Shown here piece by piece: positions 10,020-18,136 of a stretch of DNA of 64,000 bases. Below the pieces are notes generated by a model. The model saw only the letters and a list, made by a program, of their open reading frames with translations, did no database searches and was not told the DNA's origin. Within the stretch, counting starts at the first letter, position 1. Each line of letters begins with the position of its first letter. Source of the DNA: an uncultured Pseudomonadota bacterium. Lineage in GTDB: Bacteria > Pseudomonadota > Gammaproteobacteria > Steroidobacterales > Steroidobacteraceae. The position numbers were made by a program, and so were the translations under genes. Where the stretch lies: assembly GCA_903927005.1 (NCBI GenBank), contig CAIYLH010000026.1:51069-115068 (forward strand). The letters are read 5' to 3'.

Positions 10020-10714
10020 CAGTAGCCGTCCCAGTCGACGCGGCCGGGCCGCGGTGAGGGGTTGCGACGCAGAGGCTCGTGCAACCGCAGGGTGAGGCTC
10101 TGTGGGGCGTCCCCGGACACCGCCAGCGTCGCAGCCAGGGTTCCGCCGCCGTCGTTAATGCGAGGCCCCCACGCGCTCACGCGGTAGGTACCGGCCGTCA
10201 CAGCCGAAATGTGTGCCGTGCCGCTAGCGTCGGTCGCGCCGTGGAATGGCGAGTCGGTCACCAGGATATAGCCGACCATCTCGTCGTGGATGTTGCAGCC
10301 GAGCACGACCAGGCCGGGCTGGCCGAATGTCACCGGGCCGCGCGTCACGCCCTTGTACAGCGGCAGCTGGAAGCGCCGCGGACTGGAAAACGAGTAGACC
10401 TGGTGGCTGACGCTGTCGGAGTTCGGGAACTCGACGCTGGTGCCGCTCTCGACCACCAGCACTTCCGGGATAAAGCGGCGGTTCTGCTGGTCCATCCGCG
10501 CGGTGTGATGAACGCTGCCATGCGCCATGCCTGCGGGCATCTCGAGCACGATCGCAACGCCGCTCACCGGCGCGCCATCGCGTCCGATCACCTCGACGCG
10601 AACGTCGCCGGCGAGTGCGCAGGTCGAAGATAGCAGGCCTGCGAGGCAGGTCAGTCCGAGGAGCACTCCATGCAGGCAGCGCCAGCTCGTAAGCGGCGAG
10701 ACAGTCCTTGTCAT
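10019..10714 (-). CDS. Secreted cupredoxin-domain protein ('methylamine utilization protein'-like)
   Basis: A 231-residue exported protein with a signal peptide ending near residue 36 (ALAG). The core is a plastocyanin-like fold with a type 1 copper set: His in SVSHQVYSF (about 124), then Cys, His and Met in LGCNIHDEMVGY (about 159-165). A short carboxypeptidase-regulatory-like strand pattern (GTAHISAVTAGTYRVSAWGP) follows. Such proteins are often auto-annotated as methylamine utilization proteins, but no methylamine genes are present. It is the first gene of a two-gene unit with the barrel protein. The start has no Shine-Dalgarno and sits just after a TATACT box, so the mRNA may be leaderless. 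Confidence 0.75.
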   Translation of the reverse strand: MTRTVSPLTSWRCLHGVLLGLTCLAGLLSSTCALAGDVRVEVIGRDGAPVSGVAIVLEMPAGMAHGSVHHTARMDQQNRRFIPEVLVVESGTSVEFPNSDSVSHQVYSFSSPRRFQLPLYKGVTRGPVTFGQPGLVVLGCNIHDEMVGYILVTDSPFHGATDASGTAHISAVTAGTYRVSAWGPRINDGGGTLAATLAVSGDAPQSLTLRLHEPLRRNPSPRPGRVDWDGY

Positions 10715-10720
10715 GGCCGA

Positions 10721-10726
10721 AGTATA
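10721..10726 (-). promoter_or_regulatory. Candidate -10 box (TATACT) for the cupredoxin-barrel unit
   Basis: On the reverse strand TATACT is followed by six bases and then the ATG at 10714. A start of transcription 7 bases after the -10 would fall on or next to the A of the ATG, giving a leaderless message. No good -35 is seen at 16-18 bases, so the call is tentative. Confidence 0.4.
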
Positions 10727-10837
10727 GGGTGCCCGGCAGCTTATGCCCGCGCCGGGAATGTGTAGCGGATCACGAATTCAAAAGGTTTTTCGCGCCGCGC
10801 TGTCCGCGACCTGACTTGAGCAGAACCGACTTCGACC

Positions 10838-10862
10838 GGTCCCGGGACATCGTCCCGGGACC
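10838..10862 (-). terminator. Strong hairpin just after the halogenase gene
   Basis: A perfect 11-base-pair inverted repeat, GGTCCCGGGAC with loop ATC and GTCCCGGGACC, 12 bases past the halogenase stop codon. It has no T-run on either side, so it is either a 3'-end-stabilising hairpin or part of a factor-assisted terminator. The hairpin itself is certain; its role is inferred. Confidence 0.5.
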
Positions 10863-10873
10863 CATGGGCCGCG

Positions 10874-12382
10874 TTACGCAGGCATGGCGCAATGATGGGC
10901 AACGAACTGCTCGTGCGTTGGCATGACGTTGACGCACTTGCCTACCACGTTCTTCACGTCATCCAGATACGTCGCAAGCTCCGCCTCGGTAAGCGTATCC
11001 GCCAGCGGGTGGTAGCTCGTCGGCACGATCCCTTGGCCGAGCATCACCTGGATCCAGCTGACCTCACCAAAGAGCTCCGCGCCTTCGCGGAACACTCGAC
11101 CGCTGCTCCTGAACAGGTCGATCTTGTGCTGCAGCGTCTCCGGTATCGCCAAGTTCCGGCAATGATCCCAGAACGGCGAATCCGTCCGGCTGGTGGCCTT
11201 GTAGTGCAGCACGATGAAGTCGCGGATTCGCTCGTACTCGAACTGCGTCTGCCGGTTGTACTCAGCGATGTCCGCCGCATTGAAGCCGAGCGTCGGGAAC
11301 AGCGTGATGATCCGGTGCACGGCCGTGTGAATCAGGTGGATGTTCGTCGACTCAATGGGCTCGAAGAACCCACTCGACAAGCCGATCGCAACGCAGTTCT
11401 TGACCCAGGTCTTGCGCCGCCGCCCCGGCACGAACGGGATCGTGCGCGGCTCTGCGAGCGGCTCGCCATCCAGATTCTGTAGCAGGATCGAGGTCGCTTC
11501 GTCCTCGCTCATGAACTCGCTGGAGAACACATGGCCGTTGCCAATCCGGTGCTGCAGCGGAATCCGCCACTGCCAGCCCGCCGTGTGCGCCGTGGCGCGC
11601 GTATACGGCAGCAGCGGGCCTGCCGACTCGCATGGCACGGCGATCGCGCGGTTGCACGGCAGCCAGTGCGACCAGTCCTCGTACGGCTCCTTGAGCGTCT
11701 GCCCGATCAAGAGCGCGCGAATACCCGTGCAGTCGATAAAAAAATCAGCCTCAACCTGCTCGCCGCTGGCGAGCACCACCGCAGTGATGAAGCCGTCATC
11801 GGAGCGCAGCTTTACATCGACGACCTTGCCCTCGGTACGCACGACGCCACGACCTTCAGCGAACTTGCGCAGGTACTGGGCATAGAGGCTGGCATCGAAG
11901 TGGAACGCATTGGCGATCGAGCCTAGCGGCGAATCCCCCATGTCGGCGCGCTTGCGCATGAACTTGTTCTGGCGGCAGGCCGCGGTATTGATCGAGTAGT
12001 CGCACAGGTCGGTCGTACGCCCGGAGAGCTGCTGGCGCAGCCAGTACTGGAAGCAGCTAAGGGCTCCCAGATCCTTGCCGATCGTGCCAAAACCATGGAT
12101 GTAGCGTTCGCCAAGGCCGCCCCAGTTGACGAACTCAATGCCGAGCTTGAACGTACCCTTGGTCGCTCGCAGGAAGTCATCCTCGTCGAGCTTGAGCGCC
12201 TGATTGAACTCCTTGATCGGTGGGATCGTCGCCTCGCCGACGCCGATCGTGGCGATTTCATCCGACTCGACCAGCCGGATTCGCCAGGACTTGGGCGCAA
12301 GCCGGGCCAGCGCCGCGGCGGTCATCCACCCACCCGTGCCACCGCCGACAATCACAATGCTGCGTGCTTGTGCCTCGCTCAT
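10874..12382 (-). CDS. Flavin-dependent tryptophan-halogenase family protein
   Basis: A 502-residue FADH2-dependent halogenase homologue. Family marks: the FAD-binding GGGTGGWMTAAAL (residues about 12-24), GVGEATIPP, the catalytic-lysine segment GTFKLGIEFVNWG (Lys near 79 by analogy with PrnA), and GWQWRIP (the WxWxIP motif, near 273). SSGFFEPIESTNIHL matches the chloride/flavin-coupling region. Family members halogenate tryptophan, indoles or other aromatics using flavin from a separate reductase, which is not seen here. Proteins of this type commonly neighbour TonB receptors, as here. ATG at 12382 is chosen because GGAGGG precedes it; an upstream ATG at 12418 lies on the receptor terminator. 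Confidence 0.9.
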   Translation of the reverse strand: MSEAQARSIVIVGGGTGGWMTAAALARLAPKSWRIRLVESDEIATIGVGEATIPPIKEFNQALKLDEDDFLRATKGTFKLGIEFVNWGGLGERYIHGFGTIGKDLGALSCFQYWLRQQLSGRTTDLCDYSINTAACRQNKFMRKRADMGDSPLGSIANAFHFDASLYAQYLRKFAEGRGVVRTEGKVVDVKLRSDDGFITAVVLASGEQVEADFFIDCTGIRALLIGQTLKEPYEDWSHWLPCNRAIAVPCESAGPLLPYTRATAHTAGWQWRIPLQHRIGNGHVFSSEFMSEDEATSILLQNLDGEPLAEPRTIPFVPGRRRKTWVKNCVAIGLSSGFFEPIESTNIHLIHTAVHRIITLFPTLGFNAADIAEYNRQTQFEYERIRDFIVLHYKATSRTDSPFWDHCRNLAIPETLQHKIDLFRSSGRVFREGAELFGEVSWIQVMLGQGIVPTSYHPLADTLTEAELATYLDDVKNVVGKCVNVMPTHEQFVAHHCAMPA

Positions 12383-12415
12383 ACGCCCTCCAGAACCGCC
12401 TGCCAGCGGGTTCCC

Positions 12416-12454
12416 CAAATAAAAACGCCCTGCCGGATTGTCTCCGGCAGGGCG
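12416..12454 (-). terminator. Rho-independent terminator of the TonB-receptor gene
   Basis: On the reverse strand a perfect 12-base-pair stem (12443-12454 with 12426-12437, loop of 5) is followed by TTTTTATTT. It begins 22 bases after the receptor stop and is the best terminator in the window. It separates receptor and halogenase transcripts. Confidence 0.92.
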
Positions 12455-12476
12455 CAGTTTACCGCCGTCGGCCGTC

Positions 12477-15407
12477 TCAGAACTTGAAGTTGAAACCGGC
12501 GAGGTATTCCCGGCCGTACTTCCTGTAGCCCTCAGGCACCATCTGGTACTGGCCGTCGTGGGTATACGACCAACCGTCGTTGTTGCTCTCGGTCCGGTAC
12601 GGCGTGTCGTTCAGGTTGTTGACCTGCAGCAGCAGGGACAGGCCCTTCATCGACCCCGACTCGAAGTTATACGCAACCTGCGCATCGGTAATGCGCTCGG
12701 ACTGGATCGCGGACATCGAGTTCGTGATCCAGACGCCACGGACGGACGCCATGAAGTCCGACCGGTAGCGCTGCGCGATACGCGCCTCGAAGCCGTTCTT
12801 CTCGTAGAACAGCACCGTGCTCCAGACCCGGCCCGACATGCCCTCCAGCGGCCGCTTCCAGTCGGGCGAGCCCGACGTATCGGCGATCGCGGGACCCGCC
12901 ACGTTGCTCTCGGCGCGTGACCAGCTCAGCTGCGCACCGAAGCCGTCGAGCGGATGCCACAGCATGCCGAAGTCGATCGCCGTGGCGAGCTCCATGCCCT
13001 TCACCTGACCGCCCTGGCCATTGGTCGGCGCGGTGAGGATGCCGGTGTAGCCAAACAACGGGTTGATCTCCCGGCCTGCCGCGTTCGGGAACCCGGTGAA
13101 GTCGAAGTTGATGTCCTGCTTGTAGATCGAGTTCAGCAGTGTCTTCTTGTAGACCGCCACGGAAACGTACGAGCGCTTGCTGAAGTAGTGCTCGAGCGAA
13201 ATATCCAGGTCCTTCGACAACCACGGCCGCAGCAGCGGATTGCCGCCGCTGCCACTCCACTTGCCCCAGTTGGGGCCGCCGTTAGTCTGGTTCGGATCTT
13301 TCGCAGAGATCGAAGCGGAGAAGCCGGCGCGCATGTCTTCCATGTTCGGCCGGGCGAGCGCCTTGGCAGCACCGATGCGCAGCAGCGTGGTCGGGGTGAT
13401 CTCCGCCACGAGGTTCAGGCTCGGCAGCACGTTCGTATAGCTGGTGCCGATCGACATCGGGATCGGCGAACCCGCCGCCGAGAACGTCGTATCGCCCTGA
13501 TCCCACGCGATACCGGTGGAATTTTGCTTGGTGCGAACCACCTGCGCGCCGAAGTTGCCGTGCCAGGGGATGCCAGCCTGGAACTTCAGGCCGAGCTTCA
13601 CAAACCCCGTCGAGACCGTCTCTTCGACGCCCCAGATGCGACCCGGCGAATTACTCACGTTAAACGGCTCGTGGTAATAGATCCCCGACTGCATCGCCTG
13701 TGCGGCGTTGAAGCTGACCATCTGCGGCACGCCGCCGAAGCCTAGGCTCACCGGCGCCTGCATCAGGTTTGACGGGAACGGTGCGCAGACATCGGACGCC
13801 CATGCATTCTCGGTGAGGCACGGGGTCGCGTCGTTGAGCGCGTAGATCTCCTGCGTAAAGGCATATTCCTTCTTGCGGTGGGCGATGTTCAGGCCCGCCT
13901 CGACGACGCTGAAAATGCTGAAGTCGAGATCGTGCTTGGTCTGGACGCGGAACGCGCGCGTCTCGTCAGTCATGTGCACTGGCGAGAGCGAGCCGCTCTG
14001 CGGCAGACCCGTGCTCGTATGACCCCATGAACTGAAGCCGCGCAGATTCACGATCGACGGGTCGGCGAGGTTGACGCCTGGCGTGTAGCTCAGAAAGCCG
14101 TTGTTGGTGGAAGGCGCGTTGAAGTTGAGCAGGTCGATCGGATGTGCCGCCGAGGCGTACAGCTCCGACACCGCCTCGTCGCGCTTCGCCTTCGACATGC
14201 TGAGGTCGACGATCGTCGTCCAGCCGCCGCCGCGGAACTCGTTGTTGAAGCCGAGCGAGTACAGGTTGTCCTTGCGCTTGTTGTCGCGCGAGACGATCAG
14301 CGGGTCCTCGTTGTGCAGATTGCCGCCGGTAACGTAGGTCGAATCACCGTACGGCGTGACCGTCGTGTTGCCGAAGTACGTGCCCTGCCCAGGAATACCG
14401 CTCCAGTCGGGCGGCGAGAGATTGGCCTGGAACTCGCGCCCGTCCACGTGCTGCTTGAACTGCGAGTAGTACAGGTCGATCGTGCCATGGTACGAGTCGT
14501 TCGGCTTGAACTCGATGACCGCCATCGCGCTGTCACGGACCTGTGAGGTGGACATCACGCCCATCTCGAAGCCGTTGAGCGTGTTGAGGCCCATACCGGG
14601 ACCCGGCTGGCCGGTGTAGTCAAGGCCGGGGATCGGGTTCGTGCCCCAGATGCGCATGTCGGTCCACCACCAACCGCCGGTGTACTTCTCCTGACCCGGC
14701 TCGTCGAGATGCGCCGCCGCGATCGCAAGACCGATCGTGTGGTCGGCGAACTGCGTGACATACGAGCCGCTGATGCGACCGCCTTCGTCCTTTGAACCGG
14801 GCACCAATGCACCGGCCGAGTTGCGCGACGCGCGCGCATTGAAGTTGCCGGTCGACTCCTTGAAATCGAGCGGACGGATCGTCTGCAGGTTGATCGTGCC
14901 CGACAGGCCCTGCGAGCTGAGCGACGCATCGGGGGTCTTGTACACGGTCACCGAGCCGATCAGTTCCGACGGGAACTGGTCGAACTCGACGCCCCGGTTG
15001 TCGCCGGTGCTGACCAGTTCACGGCCGTTGAGCAGGGTGACGCCGTACTTGGGCGCCATGCCGCGGATGTTGATGGCCTGGGCACGACCATTGACGCGCT
15101 GCGCCGTAAGGCCAGGCAGGCGCGCGAGCGAGTCGGCGATGCTGGTGTCTGGGAGCTTGCCGAGATCTTCGGCGGAGATCACTTCAACGATCGAGTCGTT
15201 CACGCGCTTCGCCGCGACCGAGGTCTCGATCGAATGGCGAATACCAGTGACGACCACGTCCTCAAGCAGGCTGTTCGGGTCGACCGACGCCGTGCTCTGC
15301 TGCGCGTATGCACCGACCGGAATCAAAAGCGCCGAGATCGCCGCCGCCAACGGGCGCAGGGCCAGCGCCGACGGGTTGCGGCCACCACTCTTCACGGACT
15401 TCTTCAT
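12477..15407 (-). CDS. TonB-dependent receptor (Caulobacter-type)
   Basis: A 976-residue outer-membrane active transporter. Signal peptide to about residue 35 (ISALLIPVGAYAQQ), then the TonB-box-like EDVVVTGIRHSIETSVAAKR, a plug domain (LGKLPDTSIADSLARLPGL, INIRGM, GFNLL-type LLNGRE) to about residue 165, and a 22-strand barrel ending in the aromatic FNFKF. The opening and the size fit the Caulobacter-type TonB-receptor subfamily, whose members take up sugars, chitin-like oligomers or unknown large ligands. ATG at 15407 has GGGGAAGAG upstream; a longer frame to 15467 lacks a signal peptide. The adjacent halogenase hints at an aromatic or peptide-derived ligand, but that is inference. Confidence 0.93.
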   Translation of the reverse strand: MKKSVKSGGRNPSALALRPLAAAISALLIPVGAYAQQSTASVDPNSLLEDVVVTGIRHSIETSVAAKRVNDSIVEVISAEDLGKLPDTSIADSLARLPGLTAQRVNGRAQAINIRGMAPKYGVTLLNGRELVSTGDNRGVEFDQFPSELIGSVTVYKTPDASLSSQGLSGTINLQTIRPLDFKESTGNFNARASRNSAGALVPGSKDEGGRISGSYVTQFADHTIGLAIAAAHLDEPGQEKYTGGWWWTDMRIWGTNPIPGLDYTGQPGPGMGLNTLNGFEMGVMSTSQVRDSAMAVIEFKPNDSYHGTIDLYYSQFKQHVDGREFQANLSPPDWSGIPGQGTYFGNTTVTPYGDSTYVTGGNLHNEDPLIVSRDNKRKDNLYSLGFNNEFRGGGWTTIVDLSMSKAKRDEAVSELYASAAHPIDLLNFNAPSTNNGFLSYTPGVNLADPSIVNLRGFSSWGHTSTGLPQSGSLSPVHMTDETRAFRVQTKHDLDFSIFSVVEAGLNIAHRKKEYAFTQEIYALNDATPCLTENAWASDVCAPFPSNLMQAPVSLGFGGVPQMVSFNAAQAMQSGIYYHEPFNVSNSPGRIWGVEETVSTGFVKLGLKFQAGIPWHGNFGAQVVRTKQNSTGIAWDQGDTTFSAAGSPIPMSIGTSYTNVLPSLNLVAEITPTTLLRIGAAKALARPNMEDMRAGFSASISAKDPNQTNGGPNWGKWSGSGGNPLLRPWLSKDLDISLEHYFSKRSYVSVAVYKKTLLNSIYKQDINFDFTGFPNAAGREINPLFGYTGILTAPTNGQGGQVKGMELATAIDFGMLWHPLDGFGAQLSWSRAESNVAGPAIADTSGSPDWKRPLEGMSGRVWSTVLFYEKNGFEARIAQRYRSDFMASVRGVWITNSMSAIQSERITDAQVAYNFESGSMKGLSLLLQVNNLNDTPYRTESNNDGWSYTHDGQYQMVPEGYRKYGREYLAGFNFKF

Positions 15408-15970
15408 TGAGCTCTTCCCCCTGCCGAGTTTTAAATGTCGCGTGCGCCGCGGCGTGCCGCGGCGCATCGGATTGAAACGTTCCCACCCTCTACCTGTTCA
15501 GCCCGGGAGTCGCCGCCATTGCGCCTGTTGCGCTTGCGAGACAACCGAGCACCAGAACTGCCGCCAAGCCGCCCAGCACGCTAGTGCTATGTGTGGCGCC
15601 AAGCTTTCTTTCGACTCATCCGGGACTGGTACGTGCCACCCGTGCGGAGCACCACCGGAATGCCTTTTGGAAACCTTCCCACTATGGTGAAGAAATGTAC
15701 CCACGCGCTTTTTTTGTGTCAACGGGAGGGCCGTGCAGTGGCTTTTATGTGCATACCACTGGCCATCAGATCCTGTGCAAAAGCTGCTTTCTGGGTTGGC
15801 ATGCCTGACCTAAGCTGAACAGTCGGGCGAGAGCGACTCGGCGCCGCCGACCGTTTGCGCTGGTTTGCGCTGGTCTGCAATTTAGTAGAACCAACTTAGT
15901 ACCAGAATGACGTGCGCTGGCGGGGTATCGACCAGGCCAGTTAGGGCCCCACACGCCTCGCGCGGGCACA
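15408..15970. other. 563-base intergenic region: promoter and long leader of the TonB-receptor gene
   Basis: No credible coding frame. It holds a sigma-70-like promoter (15694-15722) pointing at the receptor, which would give a leader of about 280 bases. The leader contains several short GC-rich inverted repeats (for example CCGCGGCACGCCGCGG near 15453-15468) and I could not match it to a known riboswitch. A tandem TTTGCGCTGG direct repeat lies at about 15855-15875. Confidence 0.6.
15694..15722 (-). promoter_or_regulatory. Sigma-70-like promoter of the TonB-receptor gene
   Basis: On the reverse strand a consensus -35 (TTGACA, 15722-15717), a spacer of exactly 17 bases and a -10 of TACATT (15699-15694). 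Expected transcription start is near 15687, about 280 bases before the ATG. Confidence 0.7.
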
Positions 15971-15995
15971 AAAAAGCCCGCTTGCAGCGGGCTTT
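15968..15995 (-). terminator. Rho-independent terminator of tRNA-Ser
   Basis: On the reverse strand AGCGGGCTTT-type stem: AAAGCCCGCT, loop GCA, AGCGGGCTTT, running into a T-run (TTTTTTG). It lies 31 bases beyond the tRNA 3' end and before the receptor promoter. Confidence 0.88.
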
Positions 15996-16025
15996 CTGGG
16001 GCGTCATTGCAACGCCCTGACTAAA

Positions 16026-16117
16026 TGGCGGAGAGGGTGGGATTCGAACCCACGAATACCTTGTTAGGCATTACTGAAATTCCAGTCCAGCGCCTTCGAC
16101 CGCTCGGCCACCTCTCC
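16026..16117 (-). tRNA. tRNA-Ser(GGA)
   Basis: A 92-base class II tRNA on the reverse strand. Acceptor arms GGAGAGG and CCTCTCC pair fully, with G73 and an encoded CCA. The anticodon stem CTGGA/TTCAG carries loop CTGGAAT, giving anticodon GGA (serine UCC/UCU). A long variable arm follows, as expected for tRNA-Ser, then the T arm GTGGG-TTCGAAT-CCCAC. Confidence 0.97.
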
Positions 16118-16128
16118 ACGGGCCGGAA

Positions 16129-16157
16129 GACTAACCGCGCGAGCGCGACTAGGCAAA
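16129..16157 (-). promoter_or_regulatory. Candidate promoter of tRNA-Ser
   Basis: On the reverse strand TTTGCC, a 17-base spacer and TTAGTC, ending 12 bases before the tRNA 5' end, followed by a GC-rich stretch (CCGGCCC) like the discriminator of stringently controlled promoters. The -10 is weak, so this is tentative. Confidence 0.35.
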
Positions 16158-16171
16158 CCGGCCGATCAAAC

Positions 16172-16546
16172 TTAGTCGATCTTCGGCGCCAGCCTTTCCA
16201 CTGGCACCGGCTTTTCACCCGGGGTTACCGGCAGCTTGGCCTTTTCACCGAAGAAGCTCGGCGGCTTGTCGAGGCAACCCTGCGACGTGGTGCGCGCCTG
16301 CGCCGGCGCCGACGCAGCCACTTCACCGATCTTCAACGAGTTCTTGGTATTTGGCGCTACCAGGCCCTCAGGCGTCTTCAATGGCGCCGCGGTGTTGGCC
16401 GCCAGATAAGCCGCGCGGTCGACGCACGGCTTGCCTGTTGTGGAGTTGCTGCCGCTGTGCGTACGCAGATACGCCGCGCTGTGATGGCAGCCGGATACCG
16501 CGACAAGGCACAGCGCGATCGGAAGGGTAAGAGTAATCAGGCGCAT
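16172..16546 (-). CDS. Small lipoprotein in the bamC position
   Basis: A 124-residue predicted lipoprotein: signal MRLITLTLPIALCLVAVSGC with lipobox VSGC, lipidated Cys20. The mature part is Pro/Ala/Lys-rich and low in structure. Residues about 45-63 read AAYLAANTAAPLKTPEGL, which resembles the extended N-terminal BamD-binding segment of E. coli BamC (a YLxAxPLxxLxxPxG pattern). BamC lies directly after dapA in enterobacteria, and here too the gene starts inside the end of dapA (10-base overlap). The two helix-grip domains of BamC are missing, so this is either a minimal BamC-like protein or an unrelated lipoprotein in the same place. Confidence 0.6.
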   Translation of the reverse strand: MRLITLTLPIALCLVAVSGCHHSAAYLRTHSGSNSTTGKPCVDRAAYLAANTAAPLKTPEGLVAPNTKNSLKIGEVAASAPAQARTTSQGCLDKPPSFFGEKAKLPVTPGEKPVPVERLAPKID

Positions 16547-17417
16547 GGGACCCCCGCGGCACGCATCGCATCGCGCACCGGTGTATGACAGGACGCCGAC
16601 AAGGGTGTCAGCGGCAGACGGATGCCGGGCCCGATAAGGCCCAGCTGCTGGACGGCCCATTTGGCCGGGATCGGATTGGATTCGATGAACAACGCGCGAT
16701 GCAGCGGCGCCAGACGTGCGTCGATTGCGCGGGCCGCCGGCTCATCACCTTCAAGGGCAGCCTCACACAGCTCGTGCATCAGCCGCGGAGCGACGTTGGC
16801 GGTCACCGAAATCACGCCAACCGCTCCCGCCAGCATCGCGTCGACAGCGGTCGGATCATCGCCGCTGAGAATCTCGAGATCCGCGCCGCAGCGGGCGCGC
16901 AGCTCGGCGAGTCGCGCGAGGCTGCCGGTGGCCTCCTTCAGCGAGACGATGCGCGGATGCGCAGCAAGCCGCTCGACCGTCTCCGGCAGCAGATCGACAC
17001 CGGTTCGTCCGGGAACGTGTAAAGGATGACCGGAACGCTCGAATCGTCGGCGATCGCAGTGAAGTGCTGAAACAGGCCGTCCTGGGTCGGCTTGTTGTAG
17101 TACGGCGTGACCACCAGCACCGCGTCGGCGCCGGCGGTGGCCAGCGCGCGGGTGCGCTCGATGCTCAGGGCGGTGTCGTTGCTACCGCTGCCGGCAATAA
17201 TCGGCATGCGGCCGTCGATCCGCGCCACCGCGCGGCGGGTCAACTCGACCGCCTCCGCCAGGCTGACCGTCGGCGACTCGCCGGTGGTGCCACAAACCAC
17301 CAGGCCGTCGGTTCCCTGCTCCACATGCCAGTCGAGCAACCGATCCCATGCGTCGAAGTCGACCTCGCCGGAGTCGGTCATCGGCGTGACGATGGCAACT
17401 ATGCTGCCGCTATACAT
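16537..17417 (-). CDS. dapA: 4-Hydroxy-tetrahydrodipicolinate synthase, with a one-base frameshift
   Basis: DapA condenses pyruvate with aspartate semialdehyde, committing carbon to lysine and diaminopimelate. The 5' part (from ATG at 17417) shows GTTGES and YYNKPTQDGLFQHF with the catalytic Tyr. The 3' part, in a different frame, continues with the Schiff-base SLKEATG and ILSGDDPTAVDAMLAGAVG. The frames join near 17018: on the reverse strand TACACGTT stands where TACAACGTT would give the expected YNVPGRTGVD. With one A restored the product is 293 residues, the usual size. Loss of an essential gene is unlikely, so a sequencing or assembly error is the simplest explanation. gcvR is divergent, as in E. 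coli. Confidence 0.85.
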
Positions 17418-17585
17418 TTCAAGGGCTCTCGGGGAGGGGGGGTATCGGGGGACCGTGGGCGGGCGATGGTACTGACCGGGTGGCGGCGGGCGCAAGCCGC
17501 GCTCACAACGGCGGTTTCCCCCCGGCGCTCCCGGCGGGGTAGAATCCCGTGCCCGATCACCCCCCGCCGAGCACCCGCCCCCCGG

Positions 17586-18116
17586 ATGAAGCAGCTTCTC
17601 GCCCTCTCTGCCATTGGCAGCGACCGCACCGGAATGGTGCACGACCTGACCCGCGCCATCTCGGACTGCGGCGGCAACATCATCGAAAGTCGGATGTCTG
17701 CGCTTGGCAGCGAATTCGTCATGGCCCTGCTGGTCTCGGGCAACTGGCACTCGCTGGCCAAGATCGAGTCCGAGATCAAGAAAATCGCCGAGGCGGGCGA
17801 AATGACCGTCCAGGTGCGCCGCACCGAGACCCGCCCCATCCGCAGCGACATGCTCCCCTACTCGGTAGACATCGTCTGCCTGGATCAGGCCGGCATCGTC
17901 TCCAGCGTCGCCGGGTTTTTCTCCGCACGCGGCGTGGACATCGCCGAACTCGATACCCACAGCTACGCGGCCGCCCACACCGGCGCGCCGATGTTCTCGC
18001 TGCGACTGGTGATCAACGTGCCCAGCCGAATCCACCTCGGGGTGCTGCGCGAGGAGTTCATGGACTTCTGCGACCACCTGAACCTCGACGCGATACTCGA
18101 ACCCGTCAAGAGCTGA
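17586..18116 (+). CDS. gcvR: Glycine cleavage system regulator, double ACT-domain protein
   Basis: A 176-residue protein made of two ACT domains. The first begins at residue 1 (LLALSAIGSDRTGMVHDLTRAI), the second near residue 87 (YSVDIVCLDQAGIVSSVAGFFSARGVDI). In E. coli GcvR binds GcvA and represses the gcv operon when glycine is low. The place between dapA and bcp matches E. coli, supporting the symbol, but neither gcvA nor gcv genes are in the window. ATG at 17586 is the only start that preserves the ACT fold without an unrelated N-terminal extension. Confidence 0.85.
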   Translation: MKQLLALSAIGSDRTGMVHDLTRAISDCGGNIIESRMSALGSEFVMALLVSGNWHSLAKIESEIKKIAEAGEMTVQVRRTETRPIRSDMLPYSVDIVCLDQAGIVSSVAGFFSARGVDIAELDTHSYAAAHTGAPMFSLRLVINVPSRIHLGVLREEFMDFCDHLNLDAILEPVKS

Positions 18117-18136
18117 CGGCTCACCCCGGAGCGCAC

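Noticed and set aside
15600..15660. Hammerhead-ribozyme-like core (CGGATGAGTCGAAAG) in the TonB-receptor leader
   Set aside because: The conserved CUGAUGA is changed and there is no room for stem II, so the fold cannot form.
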